A stretch of DNA of 64,000 nucleotides from Scolanthus callimorphus (lineage: Eukaryota > Cnidaria > Anthozoa > Actiniaria > Edwardsiidae): positions 15,974,501 through 16,038,500 of the forward strand of contig CM066916.1 of assembly GCA_033964015.1 (NCBI GenBank). The letters run 5' to 3'. Positions 10,740 to 23,554 of this stretch are shown here, in pieces; position 1 is the stretch's first letter; every line of letters starts with the position of its first letter. The translations under genes and the position numbers were made by a program. A model generated the notes under the pieces. That model saw only the letters and a list, made by a program, of their open reading frames with translations, did no database searches and was not told the origin of the DNA.

Positions 10740-11128
10740 TACCTTGTTTGAATGTAGTTCATGTAGTTTTTACAGAGTTCTCACATACATTCTACACCGT
10801 TTTCTGGGCCCCCTTTTGGTACATTTCCAGAGATTTTGCATAGATTTTTAACTAAACGGTTTGAATGTAGTTCGCGTAGGTTACAGAGTTTTCACAGACA
10901 TTCTACATTGTTTTCTGGGCCCCCTTTTTGTACATTTCCAGAGATTTTGCATAGATTTCTACCTTGTTTGAATGTAGTTCACGTAGTTTTTACAGAGTTT
11001 TCACAGACATTCTACGCTGTTTTCTGGGCCCCCTTTTGGTACATTTCCAGAGATTTTACATAGATTTTTAACTGCACGGTTTGAATGTAGTACACGTGTA
11101 GTTTTAACAGAGTTTCACAGACATTCTA
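10740..11128. repeat. ~110-bp tandem repeat, about 3.5 copies
   Basis: The motif TTTGAATGTAGT recurs at about 10747, 10860, 10967 and 11080, giving spacings of 113, 107 and 113. Each unit includes TTTTCTGGGCCCCCTTTT and ACATTTCCAGAGATTTT. Copies 1 and 3 start with ACCTTG and copies 2 and 4 with AACT..ACGG, so the array is a dimeric higher-order repeat. Confidence 0.85.
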
Positions 11129-11987
11129 AAATTCTCCGCGGCAGAGAGTTTGCAAATAATATAATTATATAACTGACGATAACAGGTTTAACTGTACTGC
11201 AAGAGTTTTTCACGAGCTTTAACAGACATTCTTAATATTCTCAAAGCACCTCAAAGTTCAGTGATTTCATAAAACTATTTTACTGTGGTCTCTGGTGTGT
11301 GTAAGATTGATCCGATGGCATTATGATTGACACTGAACCTCGCAATCAAGACAAACAGGCTAAAATACTTTATTTTCTGTCTCACTAAACTTTTGTCCGT
11401 ACCAAATTTTTTTTTGTCCGTACCAAATAATACAATCCTTTTTCAAAGGATTGTATTATCGCTCTGGGCATATTTTCGCAACTAATATCCCAGGTTCTTT
11501 TACAGACATTTAGCAACAAAGGGGTCTTTGGGAAATGTCTGTAAATTCATTTCCATACTATGGAATTCGATTACATAGTATGTAAATGGTCCATTTACAG
11601 ATATTTCACATACTATGGAAGTGACACGATTTTTCCAGTGATAATTGTGTTATACCAGATTAACCATACACCATACATAGAGGATATTACATGGGCGCGC
11701 GGAGATACGAATTTTATCTTCGAGTGAGCGCAATATTCTGTTTATTATATGAACTACAAATTCAATGATCTTCGAAAAAGGCCTGTGGAAACACATTAGC
11801 TAAGTCGGTGGTTCCCAATTTATCTCTCATAAACTTTAGAAGTCCTCTCATTTTTCAATTAAAAAAAAAACAAGTTTTTATCATCAAACTACAAATTAAA
11901 TTGACCAAGAGAGCACAAAACCCACAAATTCTTGTGGCATTAAGTTAATTATAAAATGATCGGCAAGTTCCTTACTTTACTCCTGAC
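11129..11987. other. AT-rich non-coding region with short inverted repeats
   Basis: No coding signal. A hairpin lies at about 11428-11458 (AATACAATCCTTT and its complement). A second inverted pair, TTTACAGACATTT and its complement, lies within about 11500-11550. Confidence 0.5.
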
Positions 11988-12394
11988 TTACTTTCTTGTC
12001 AGACTCTCGTCGCTACTTTCCAAAGCTCGTATCGACTCGTAAGCGTAGCTTTTGCTTCCATGTTTTACTTCTTCAAAAACTGCAGAACTCTCTCGTTTTT
12101 CAGGGGATCTATTTTGTTGCAAGTTCACATTGATATTTAACGTTTCACCTGTAATTGTTCCAGTATTAATTGAGAGAGCCAAATCCCGTTGTCGAAGCAG
12201 TTGGTTACACCGTCTCTGCCGGCATTTTTTTGCATACGAACACACTCGTATTTCCTACTCGGCAGGGAGCTGTTTTGTCGTCGTACATGAACTTTCCGCA
12301 GCAATACTAGTGTACTAGCTGGACCTCTGAAGGACAAGATGTTGGATATCCTCTCTTGTTGATTATCTGGCAGAGACAAGTAATTATTGCTCAC
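11988..12394 (-). other. Unrecognised open frames next to a Crypton-like exon
   Basis: Two overlapping minus-strand frames of 85 residues each (12245-11988 and 12394-12137) lie directly downstream of a Crypton-like exon. Neither matches a family I know. They may be decayed downstream exons or intron. Confidence 0.2.
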
Positions 12395-12572
12395 CTGACT
12401 GAAGTTGACCTGAGCAGTTCGGGATTTGGTTCCTGAAAACTGAATGAACTCCCTTAAAATTTTGACGTCGTAATTCAGTTTTTCGTTTCATGTTAGCGTT
12501 TTCCTGCTGGTCCATGAATTCAGTAAGATCTTCATCAGTAAAATCTAGCTTGAACCTTTGCACACTTGCCAT
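12395..12572 (-). pseudogene. Crypton/QRICH1-like recombinase, N-terminal exon fragment
   Basis: The ATG at 12572 begins MASVQRFKLDFTDEDLTEF and continues ENANMKRKT, which resembles the N-terminal helical region of cnidarian Crypton-type tyrosine recombinases. A one-base insertion after KRKT shifts the frame; the shifted frame continues NYDVKILREFIQFSG and ends at a splice donor (CAG|GTGAGC). No catalytic part is recognisable downstream. The family call rests on a short conserved segment. Confidence 0.4.
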
Positions 12573-12900
12573 GTTTGATATGATAGAGAGCTGATTTATA
12601 TCCACTGCGAAATCGGAAAACTAAAGCAAACATGGCGATTATTTTTTGCAGAGCGACTGCCAGCACGTCATTTGCATAAGCGCGCGAAAATACTGAAAGC
12701 TCATTGGTTGAAATTTGATATCACCACATGTGTTGAGAAAAATCGTATCCCCACTGGTGGGGATGGGGATACCGATTGTATCATTTTGATGTCACTCAGT
12801 ATCCCACTGCAGTTCATATAATAAATGGTGGGTTTTGCACATAGGGAAGGTAGTTTTTCTTTGGAGAAGGAGGGGGGGAGGGGACTGGGGAACTTCAGCA

Positions 12901-13125
12901 ATGTGTGGTTCCACAAACTATCGTAACCCCTCCCCCCCCCCCCCTCTCTCTCCAAGGAAGGGCATTGGAAATTCTGGAGAGGTAGGGGGGGGGGGGGGGG
13001 GTCAATTTACCTGGTCTTTTCGATACCAATACTGTATTTTTCTATGGAAATTCCAGAGAGGTGGGTCACTTTTTACCACCCTTCTGTGGGGGGAGGGGTA
13101 TGGATATTTTCTGGAACCACTCAAT
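12901..13125. mobile_element. MITE with GTGTGGTTCCA ends, copy A
   Basis: The left end reads TGTGTGGTTCCA and the right end TATTTTCTGGAACCACTCA. The interior has C-rich and G-rich runs (near 12930-12945 and 12985-13000) and the family core ATACTGTATTTTTC with GGAAATTCCAGAGAGG. Related copies occur at about 32316, 32886, 39535 and 56817. Confidence 0.6.
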
Positions 13126-14879
13126 TAAAAAAAGTGTTGTCCCTCCCATGCATCTTTTAGAGAAAGCATCTTACCCCCACGTGCATGGGACTAGGAAAGG
13201 TACAACCCTTCACTCACTTTTGTGGAAATGGACCCTCCCCTTAAAAGCTCATAAATAGGTATGGCCCTCCCCTCATGCCCCCTCCCCACCCCCCGGCCCC
13301 AAAGAAAAAAACATTCCTTCCCTTACCATTCGAATTTCCAATACATAAAGCATGAATACAAAGACCAAAATTGGTGACCAACTATTCTGAATTTCTCTGT
13401 TCACTCCATGGTGGGTATTTTATTGAATCTTTTTTGAATATATTGACAAATAAAACCTTTTTTCTTTATTGCACGTTTGTGGTTTGTTAGAATCATTCCA
13501 TTGGGATAGGTTATAGTTTTCCGCACAGCCCGTCCACAGTGACAAACCATGAACACATGGCAACCGAGTTTTATATGTAACCGGGAGCTCCGCTTTTACC
13601 CAGTGGCTAGATCTATATATTAGTAATATGGCAGCAAAGTCACATACCAGACTAATGTGATCTGTCATGTGGGTTTTGATGAAATGCAACTTAGGAAATA
13701 CATTTTCTTCTGGCATCTCTTTTTGGTATTTAGCCGTCAATGCAAGTTTCTAGAATTTTTCAGTCAAATTGTGGGGAAATTTTCACAGAGCAAGGCTCCA
13801 ATTAAGGGATTCCCAAGTATTTGTAGTTGGTTAGTGTGTTATGATGCATTGAGGATACAGTGTGGACTATGACAGGACTACTTCTGCAAAGAAACTCATA
13901 GTCGCCAAACAGTCTGAGTTTGACCTTGTATCCACTGCAAACAAAGTACAAATGTTTTGATATTGTTTTCTGGGGGTGTCATTCTTATTTTATCTATACT
14001 ATTAAAATCGCATTGTCATCGGGGTCACCCCCCTCCAATCAGAGCGCGGCATTTGATAGTGTTTCCACGCGCGGGCGAAAGTAAAATAAAGGGCCATAAA
14101 AAAATTCAAACTCTAAACATTTCACAGTCCATTAAAGAGAAAGTCGAAATCTCACCTGTATGCGTGTTTTTGTTGGAAAAGATTAATCTCTAGCGAAGTT
14201 CCAATTCATGCGATTTCTTATGCGAGGGACAAAGCCGCCATGTTGAGTTCTTCCATAGAAACTAAGAAAGAACTGAGTTCGCATAGCCGAAACACCATAG
14301 ACATCCAGACCTAAATAGTTCTGTTACAAATCACTTGCAGGATGTGCTGGGATTATTCTAATTTGAAAGCTTTGAGCTGAGAACAAAATTTTATTCAAGT
14401 CAAACACAAACCTTGATTCTCATAGCGCGCGCTAACTCTAAATGAATACAGGAAAATGCAAAGCCATGAATGTTTCTCTAAATGTAATCGCTACATTTTG
14501 AAATAGCGTTAAATACCCATCTTTATGCTGGAAAGGGTTTTGTTTGAGTTTTTGTTTAAGTTGCTTGTTGTTAATAAATTTCGTTATCTTCAGTTTCCAT
14601 AATCCAATGTCGATGTCTTCTGGTGTGTCGAGTAGAACTAGAATTTTATTGTCCATCGCCGCGATCTCAAGCTCCCCTGACTAATCTTAGCTTCGTCAGC
14701 TCTTTAGAAATGAGTTTAAAGGCCGGGTTTCGGCACAAATGTCATGGATTTAGGAAATGATCAGACCGATTCGATTTGAGAGTAAAACAGATATATTTAT
14801 TGGATGAATTGGGTTTTAGGACGTACATAATGTGTTGTAATTATTGTGATTTTGATATTTTCCACAATGCATGCAAATT
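13126..14879. other. Non-coding region
   Basis: No supported gene. Sequence near 13576-13606 (GGGAGCTCCGCTTTTA with CCAGTGGCTA) recurs inverted near 31050-31082, so it belongs to a dispersed repeat. A 72-codon minus-strand frame at 14656-14438 has no recognisable family. Confidence 0.35.
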
Positions 14880-15160
14880 GGGTATTGCATGCTACATACC
14901 ATGCACCTTACTCAGATAATGCATGCACAGGCATGTATTAACATCCATTAATGTACAGGCATGCCCGTTTTGACATGCATGCATACAAATCATGCAAAAA
15001 GGTAACCATTTCTCCAGCATTCTTGAATATAAAATACACTACTAAAATTTCATGCATACATCTGCATGCACTTGTACAGTTTGCATGCATGTGTTTACTT
15101 ATGCATGCACTTACCTGTCCACTCATGCATGTCTGTAGCATGCATGCATGTAAAATTCCA
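14880..15160. repeat. ATGCATGC-rich low-complexity tract
   Basis: GCATGC and ATGCATGC words recur about every 10-30 bases on both strands. They generate open frames on both strands rich in Met, His and Cys, which I treat as composition artefacts. Flanking copies of TTCTTGAATATAAAATACACTACTAA-type sequence occur at about 15021 and 15302. Confidence 0.6.
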
Positions 15161-16811
15161 TCGTGTGAAATAGACTTTGGTATGATCTGTATGGCTCTGA
15201 AACATTCGACAGACTTCATCAAAGATGGATGCAATCTACTTGAGATTTAGATCACATCACACTAGTAGTTGTTTGTTTGATATTTTTTTATTTTTCTCCA
15301 GAATTCTTGAATATAAAATACACTACTAATAAATATGTAAAAATGCAATTAAGGTGAAATTCAAAACACAACCACTGTGACTCGGGCGCAACGTTGCAAA
15401 GATCCTTTGATCTTAACGACAAATCGCTCAAAAATACATTTACTTTCTCTAGAAAGCTTTGCTTATTTTTAGCAAAAATGCTCCACCCTGGCTGATAAGG
15501 CACTGGTTATAATCTTTTCTATAGTTATTTTGAATTAGACACAGTTGTCTCACTTTCAAGAAACATTTGTTTCAGTTGCGAGCCAATATTCAGTGCCAAG
15601 AAATAACATTTTTGTTGGGTCTCCTTTTGCCACAGAAACACGGGTTTGAGGGCTTGAGTACGGGGTGGAATAAGTATTTTACTTATTTAGACAACAATAG
15701 AAAAGGTACTACAAAAAGAATAAATTGTGAAAATAGAGGAAAAGGCACAAAAGTTATGACCCTGAGGTTATCCATCTTCCAGAGGAACAAGATTTTAGAG
15801 ATGGCAAGGAGGAAACAGATAACCCTGAGTTTGCCTTTGCAACTTTGTGCCCAGTCACAGCTTCGTGCATTTTAATGTTCAATATTGGACCCAAAAATCA
15901 GTCTGTCGTGCATCTACAGCTGAGCTAAATTTCCCAAAATGGCAACATTGTTGAGAATGCAAAGGGTAGTATTCAACACAGGCTCCAATGCAACATGAAC
16001 AATAGTCAACATGACGATTATTTGCTGTCTCGACCAGTACTTGTCCTATTTGGCGTCAGCCAATCAGATTCCGAACTAAATCAAAAGGCACAATTGCTAA
16101 TGCCATGACCAAATGCAAGTCTGACTAACTTCGCCTCCTGATAGGTTTGTTGTTGAATGGCTTCCACTTCTGATTGGCTAGTGGTTTTGTATTTGCATTT
16201 AGTTTCTGACACTTATCTAAAATCTTCTCTATCAGACAATTGTTTTTACAATTATAGGGTAGATACTGCACATACCATGAATCAAATCTACCCTTTCTTC
16301 GCCAAGTTTGCCTTTTCAAGTTTTGTTACCAGAAACTGTGTTTTCCTTCCTTTCCTTGATCGAGAATAAATTAGTTGTCAAATAACGTGTGGCCTTTGAT
16401 GGGGTATACATCCGAGCTGCTTTTGAGGCAACCGATGGAGGAATTCTGATATTTGCAGAATTTGCAACCACAAACGAAGGGCCCGCTTTGCCTGCTGTCT
16501 TTGTAGAACTAGTTGCAGCCTCTGTTTTAATCACAGCCATTGTAAGCAGTGCAGTAGCCTTCATTTCATCCAGATCATTTGAGGCCTTAATCTGAAATTA
16601 ACAAAATGTCTATTGACAAATACTTTTAGAACCATCTATGTATCAGGTTTTTCCATTGTTCACACCGCAGGATTCTTGTCCAAGCTTCATTGCATTATAC
16701 TGCACAAATGTTTTTCAGCCAAAGAGTAATGATATATAGATAATTGTTATGTTTTCTAATACAAGTTAGAAACCAAATGGCATGTGGCCTTTGAATGGGT
16801 AGGAATTATTT
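15161..16811. other. Non-coding region left of the CXC transposon
   Basis: No gene is supported. A minus-strand 82-codon frame (16564-16316) rich in Ala, Thr and Ser has no family I know. Sequence near 15730-15765 resembles the outer arm of the TTAA element at 59380, suggesting a distant relative. Confidence 0.3.
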
Positions 16812-16985
16812 TGGAGCAGATATGTGCTTGAATTGCTCACTTTCTCTTAAAAGCACCAAATTTGACACAAAGATGGTATTTAATGAGCTGATTAAGATGT
16901 GATATGGAGACATAGCCTAAAGTCGCATTTAAGGGCTGTTTATGCATAAATTAAAAATGGCCGCCATTTTGAACCGGAAGTAAAT
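16812..16985 (+). repeat. Left terminal inverted repeat of the CXC transposon
   Basis: Complementary in blocks to 23555-23735. Ends inward with GCCGCCATTTTGAA and CCGGAAGT (16974-16981). Two more CCGGAAGT words follow at 17148-17155 and 17286-17293. Confidence 0.8.
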
Positions 16986-17220
16986 TTTATTTATACTAGA
17001 GAGCTCTAAAAAGAACTGAAAACAAGACAAAAGGCCGTAAAACAGCCTTTAAAATTATAAGTGCTATAGTTCGTTGTTCTCTTAAGAGTAAGAAACTATA
17101 ATTAAGTAAAGGTAATTCAGAAAAAATCCAAAATAGCTGCCATTATACCGGAAGTAAGAGATCAAGCCGAATTAAAAAATCCTTAATGGTATAAAAACAA
17201 GTGGAACAAACGAAGTGATT

Positions 17221-17384
17221 TGTTTTCGTAAAGTAATGATTCAGAACGAGAAAGTATACGAGAAAGTATACCTACCCGTTATTGACCGGAAGTGGAAAAC
17301 AAAACATTCTCTTCCGGTCAAGAATCAGGGTAGGTATACTTTCTCGCATACTTTCTCTTTCTGAATCATTACTTTACGAAAACA
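17221..17384. mobile_element. Foldback sequence in the left subterminal region
   Basis: Arms of about 55 bases: TGTTTTCGTAAAGTAATGAT on the left and its complement at the right end, both containing AGAAAGTATAC and GGTAGGTATAC-type words. The loop carries CCGGAAG and CTTCCGG. It may be a MITE nested in the transposon or part of its own subterminal structure. Confidence 0.6.
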
Positions 17385-17588
17385 TATCATTAAAGAGCGA
17401 TTAAAGAAGATTAAAGAGCCATAATTTCAGTGCAGTATCTTTTTACTCTTTCTTTGTTACTACACTTTCAAATGTTTCTTTCATAAAGTAGCACTAGATT
17501 CAAACTGTATGCTAGTGCGATACATGTATCTATTTTCTTCATGTAGGTGCAGTAATGCATGACGAAAGTCTTGTCAGGTAGAGGCGAT

Positions 17589-20500
17589 TTACTGCTGGTT
17601 TTCGCACTCTTCTTGACATTTGCACAAGGCTCTGCAGCGCAGGCTTACTCTGCGACAGCCACATCCTCCTCGGCATCCCTTTGTACAGCCACACTTGACG
17701 AGCACTTGACACGACTTGGTTATTTCCGGAAGTGTTGTCCATAGTGGCCTCCACTCTCCACTGTCCATTAGCCAGCCCCAGTGTCGCGGACTTGGGACTA
17801 GGGCTTGTCCCCAGATGTGGCCATCCTGGTAAGCCGTGCGCTTAACGTGCTGAAGCAAGGCATCGCTTGTCGGTGGAATGGAGTCAAAACGGCGGGACTT
17901 CCGGGTAAACAGTTGCTTTCGGGCTTCGTCAACAGTCAAGCAGCTACTCGTTCGATCGTACAACAGCACGACATATCGTTCGACGACTTGCATCCAGTCA
18001 TCGCGTATTTCTGATGGGGCACTGGACAAGGCGATGAAAACAGGTGTAATCTGGGGAAAGCTGTTCCAGGTTTCGAGCGCTTTTTTCTTGGACTTTCCAA
18101 AGAAGCAGGACACTGTGTCACATCCACTGAACGCATGGAAGGCAGGCAGAGCAAGTGCATCGTTGTCATTAAGGGAACTGGCAATCTCGTGAGCTGCAAT
18201 GTAGCGCAGATTTGATCCAGTGCCGAATGCTACCCAGAGTTGGATACTCTCTTGTGTATGCTCCTGCAGCTTCTGCACAAAAGCGACAGCCAATACGAGA
18301 ACGTCGGTGTCAACGGAACGGACAACGATCCTGATGAAGCCTGACTTGATTGCATCGACCACATGGAGAAACATCCTCGTATCAGCTTCTTCCTGTGTGC
18401 ATGGTGCCAATCGGGAGACATCTTCAAGAGGGAGGGTACTGAGCACGCCTTGACCATGGGAAGACACTACCTGCTTCTGCCCGGAGTGGATAGACGCGGC
18501 GCATTGAGCAAGGAGCCTGAATAGTTCTTGCTTGTTACGTCCATCTCGCAGGAACTCAGTTTCCAGTTTCTTGGTAGCTTGTTTCCAGGTGCGACTCGTT
18601 GCCGTACACCCTGTCCGCGTTTGTGCCGAGTGGTTGCTTTCAGGCTTGCCTCCACGTACTCATCCCAAACAATATCTATGCGCTGTACGTGCTGAAGGTG
18701 TGCAACGACATACGGGGCAAACGTGTTAGACGCGTACTCGGCAAACGTTGTGTCTTCAACAGAAGGCTTTATCATGTTGACCAGGGCAGCTCCATCCATC
18801 ACGATGACTTCAGAGTTCGCTGGTGCCTCCTTCTTGGGAGTGGTCAGTAACTGAAGAGACGATGCTAGCTCGGATTTCTGTCGAGGAAGGCGCAAATGTC
18901 CATCTTCAGCAATAGACGGGGGGCATGCTTGATTTTCATGTTTAAAAAACTCATCTAAGTCGCCATTTCGGGTCTGGCAGGCGATAAACAAGCGTGAAAA
19001 AAGGGCGCAATGGCTCTTCATCGATGACAGCTGCTGTTGAGCCTTGGAGGACTTCTTCTTGGCGGGAGTCTCGAAAAATGAAAGCTTGTTTCTGGTGATT
19101 GGCTCGTGAAGGGGCGTCTTTCGCTCTACAAGCCGCTTTTTAATGAAGGTGTCACACTGATTCATTCCAATCTTTTCTATTTGACGCATTCTGGATACTC
19201 CCTCTTCATCTGCTACCACTTTAGTATCAAGAACGGTCAGTTCTGTGCCCTCTTCATCAAAAGGGTTACCAAGCTCTTCGATGACCTGCGCAAGGGATTT
19301 GACATCTCTGTGGAATGCTGTCTGGAAACCTTTCTCAGCTTCGTGATGGAACCTGGACTCCGGTTGTGTCTCTGGAGCAGCACTTGTGTCGAACTCGTTT
19401 AAAAGCCGGGCCATCTCAGGTCCAGATAGCATCCACCTACGAAGGGCACGGGGGTTCTCCGTCAAGCCCACAGCGCCGCCATCCCCCTTCACCATAGCGT
19501 TATTCTGCTCATGGGCTTGATCGATGGCGATAGCAGAAAACCTTGTATTTGTCTTGGCGATGGTGAACAAGCCCTGCTTGGATGCCTCTGCCACTCCCGG
19601 TGCCTTCTCGCCTAGGTCGCACATATTACGGACATGGATTGGGAGCCATCGGGCGTAGTTGTTATGATTCAACGCAAAGAACCAAGGCAGCATCTTGTAT
19701 ACTGCATCCACATACATGCTAAACTCGGCCAGGCGGAGAGATCTGAGGAACACGAGGAGAAGGAGCTCTAGCTGGAGGGCAGTATACCAGTAGAGAAACT
19801 GCGGCACTTCAGATCGCTGACGTGCGCACCACTCGTCGAAGGGAAGGACGTCGTCATCTCCACCGTCTACATATCTATGACATTAAACATTTACTAATCT
19901 GTATTAGTAGAAACCCACTCGCATACTATCACGAATCCTGTAATGTGATTGGCTCCGCTACTCGCTATCTATCACGTAATAAATCGTGAGTAGCGAAAAC
20001 GCTAGCGCTTAACTTTCTAAAACAATGAAAATAAATACGTTTTAGCAAGTGGGTTTCTACTAAAACAATAAGACTACTCGTTCTCGTTTTCTATGAGACA
20101 AATAGTCAACTCGGCACTATGCGCCTCGTTAACTATCTATTGACTCATCGAAAACTCGAACTCGTAGCCTAATTGTTAATTAGAACAGCATTTACAGCCA
20201 GACAACAAAAAAATCAATCAAGGCGATGGTTCGCATGCTGAAATTAACACTCATTGACTGGGGCCGTGGGAAACAGTATGCTTGGTGGTCCCGAGAACGC
20301 CGATGTTTTTGTCCTTATCGTGACACACTTTCGACCAATAGGATATCCAGAAAAAGTGAGAAAAAAAGCTTATGTAGCACGGCTGTAAATAATATGTATT
20401 TTGCAATTTTGTATTTATATACGACTTGCAGGTAATTATCACACAATGGTAATGCGGGATTGATTATATACAGGGTAGGATTCTATTAATTAAAAACATA

Positions 20501-22766
20501 TTTACCTCTGGTATGCTCTCTTAAGAAGAAGATACAGCGAGCATGCAGTCACTTGGTGTGCCCTTCTGGTGCGCGTAACACTTGTTGCTTTCAGGAAAGA
20601 CTCTGCTGTTCCCGGAGTTGCTACATTTGCGTCTGACAAAGCAACTGTCCAACCACTCCCCTCGAGCCAGTTTCCGATAACTTTCAGAAAAGCCATCTCA
20701 ATATGAAGACCCCCGAAGATAATAACAAACTTATCCTCTCCGTAATCACTAAGCCACAGCCACTGGATTTCTTTCGCAACAGCGAATAGGGGTTGGTCAA
20801 AAGCAATAACTGGGACTTGCCCAGGGTTCAGTTGCTCTATAGAGAGCTTTATCACCGCCATCGCATGTCTTATCATTGCGATAGATTTTGCTTGGTCGGG
20901 GAAAAGTGGGAGAAGCGCAGAAATCGCGACTGCCACAGGAGGGGTACATGACGGCTGGTGCGAATGAAAGGCCGCCCAAGACATAAGAGTGTTTTTATCC
21001 ACAGTTTCTTGGCCCGTCACTAAGGTACTTGCTTGATCTAACCAAGAGTACTCATCTGCGATACCGCGACGGAAGTTGCTTTCATCTAACTTAAGTTGAG
21101 ATGAAGTAGGCGGGAGCTGTGGCTTAGATGTCGATGCTTCTACCGGGGCGACGTCTGTATAGGTAGCTGGAAGTTCCTTGACGACAGACTTGTCGTTGCT
21201 GTCGGTTATATTGATCCGTTCTCGCTCAGTACCAGGATTATCAGCAGATGGGTGCTGGAATAACGAAATTCCAGTGCCGTGGAATGAATCTTTTGCAGTG
21301 GTAGAACTGGGATTATGGTCTATATTATCCACAGCTGCTGTGGTAAATAAGCCAAGACGAAGATTCGGCGGACACACCGCTTTCTCTTCATGGTATCGGC
21401 GACAAACCTCGTTTCCAAGCTGTGTGGATATACTTAATACCCTGTCATACGAAATAGAAATTCCCAGTTTGTATAGCGTCTCAACTAGATCGCGACTACG
21501 TGTCTTAGCGTGTATTGATAGTCCAACGTAGATTGGGAGAGGAGCTTCTCGAGATTTGTTTCGGCGTTCCCGCTTGACTTCCCCCTCGCGACGACGGGCA
21601 TACGTGTTGTACTGGACTAACTGTGCAATCGTAAGTGCTGGCTGACCCTTTGAAACAATCTCTGCTTGGTCGTTAATGTTTTGTCCAAGCAAAATCATTT
21701 TAACAAAAGATAGCAAGGACTGGGGGACGGAGCTAGCCTGGCAGTTCTCATCAAACGATCCGTTAAACGAGTATTTATTACCTAGAATGTCTTTCCGGAT
21801 AATTGCTGCTGCCTTTGCTCAGTGTATTCCCTCGTCATCCAGATCTTCTCTATGTGTCTTGTGAAGCACGTTACCGACGTCCTCACGAAATACCAAGTAT
21901 ACATCACGACCCTTGTTGTAGTATTCCAGGCCAGGCACTTGATGAACTATCCGTTCTTTCAGGCGCGAAGTGTTCAGCTTTGCGGTCGTCCTCATACCGA
22001 GCTGTTCCAGGGCAGTGGTGTAAATCTTGGCAAGGTCTGCTAACCTGAAGGTGGGAAGTTCGGCTCCAGTCTTGCGAGATTCTTCTATGAATGTAACTAC
22101 CTCTGCTATGGCAATCCCTTCCAGCCGTTGAGGCTTCTCATTCTCTGGGATGTCTTCTCGTTTTGCATACTCGGCTCTCCTATATAGCATCGTTAAGCAC
22201 GGTCCATGATAACGTGCCTCTAGGGCGATAAGATCTCCCCCACCCAGTTTAGCTAAAAGCTTCTCGTCATTAAGTAAAGTAGCACATTCTCGCACTCGTG
22301 CATCCAATTCCATAGTTGAGACTTCGTGAAGCGGGTCTTTTTCAGACTCGCATATAAAACAGGATGCCGGGGAATCTTTCGTATAAGAAGCAGCATTTGA
22401 TCGGGTGAATTTCCCACCGACGTCCAGCTCATCTTGGGCTTCGGAGCGTCTCTTCTGAGCTCGTTTTAGTTGAGTGGAATTGAACCGATCATAACAGGTT
22501 TTGTGAAAACTGGCTTTGTGTCTAGAGAAAGAGGCGACGATGCCATCACCTGTATCTAAACGCGACAGGTTTATGCCAGGTAAGCAATTTATTTCGGCAA
22601 ACTGTTCTAAATGTTCTCCAAGTGTCTTAAAGCCGGCTTCTTTATCATGCCGTTTGGATTGTGCAGGACATCGCAGGTTTTCCTTAGTCGATTGCTGGCA
22701 GATAACACATAATTTCCAGTCAGTTTCGTCAGCACTGCTAGGGTTATCCATTCGAGCTGTCAACAT
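17589..22766 (-). pseudogene. CXC-domain transposase with XPG/FEN-like nuclease motifs
   Basis: Two exons on the minus strand: 22766-20506 and 19874-17589, with a 631-bp intron (CAGAG|GTAAAT donor, TCATAG acceptor) whose phases join in frame. Exon 1 begins with a cysteine-containing region (WKLCVICQQST, later SCFICES). Exon 2 carries FSAIAIDQAHEQNNAMVKG and GGAVGLTENP. Then come QEEADTRMFLH, SVDTDVLVLAV and FSGCDTVSCF, an acidic pattern like XPG/FEN-type PIN nucleases. The C-terminus has a nine-cysteine CXC (tesmin/TSO1-like) domain, CGCTKGC through CKCQEEC (about 17690-17597). It is probably the element's transposase. Defects are an in-frame TGA at 21821-21819 and a frameshift near 18555; everything else is open. 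The XPG motifs suggest an Academ-X-like assignment, which I cannot confirm. Confidence 0.7.
19904..20063. mobile_element. MITE in the transposase intron
   Basis: The 19-base inverted ends differ at one position: TTAGTAGAAACCCACT then CGC on the left, and the complement of TTAGTAGAAACCCACT then TGC on the right. The interior (ACTATCACGAATCCTG, TGATTGGCT) is shared with the copy near 29880-30060. Confidence 0.7.
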
Positions 22767-23554
22767 GAAACACGCGTATAAACTTTGTTTAGTTTTTAAA
22801 GAATTGCTAAAATTCGTAAAATCACAAGTCTTGGGTTACGTTTAAGCGCACAATAATAATAACAATCTGATGGATCTTTATTACTATATATCACTTTCTA
22901 CTTACATTTGCCAGTTGATTGCTTCATATAGAAGAGAACGGTTCTTTTATCTTTTATCTTTTTTCATCCTTGGACAAGTTGCAATTAAAACAATTTTAGA
23001 ATAACAGAATTATTTGAGCTTAACAGTTACAGTTCATACAAAGAAGAAATGCTGATCTTTCTCCAGGCATTCAATCATTCTTTTGTGCATTCATCCCATG
23101 ATTATTGGGTGTAAATAGGAAAAAGAGCTTAAATGTTGTAAATACAAAAGCTTTCCGGACTTTTTCCAAGCTCAAAAACTACACTCTCTTGAAAACAAAA
23201 TGGCGGGACTGATATGCAAATTAGTTTGATCACAAAGCATTGTGGGTATATGACATTTTTCTACGAACAGGTAGCCCCATCTTAGAAAGTTCACATTTTT
23301 AGAACAAGGCGAGACAAAACTGATCAAATACGGAGTTTCAAGCAGTTTTATACTTATTTGACTATTAATATCAAGGCTTTGATCAGCCACTTCCGGTTCA
23401 ATAGGTTTTCACTTCCGGTTTCTTTGTAGAAGCCCTATTTTGCATATTAACAACTTTTCTATGGTACAATTTACTTACTCACATACAATTGTTATTTCGG
23501 CCCCACTGATACATATTTATAGCATTTATAATGTATATACGCTCATTGGCATTT

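Noticed and set aside
14830..15165. CRISPR-like periodic array
   Set aside because: Spacing of the ATGCATGC words is irregular and there are no unique spacers of constant length; the genome is eukaryotic.
14938..15250. Open frames on both strands rich in Cys, His and Met, resembling metal-binding peptides
   Set aside because: They come from ATGCATGC low-complexity sequence; no splice sites or family motif support either strand.
18467..19807. Separate gene from the downstream 17589-18467 frame
   Set aside because: Both frames encode parts of one transposase; residues either side of 18555 continue the same family, so the boundary is a frameshift rather than a gene border.
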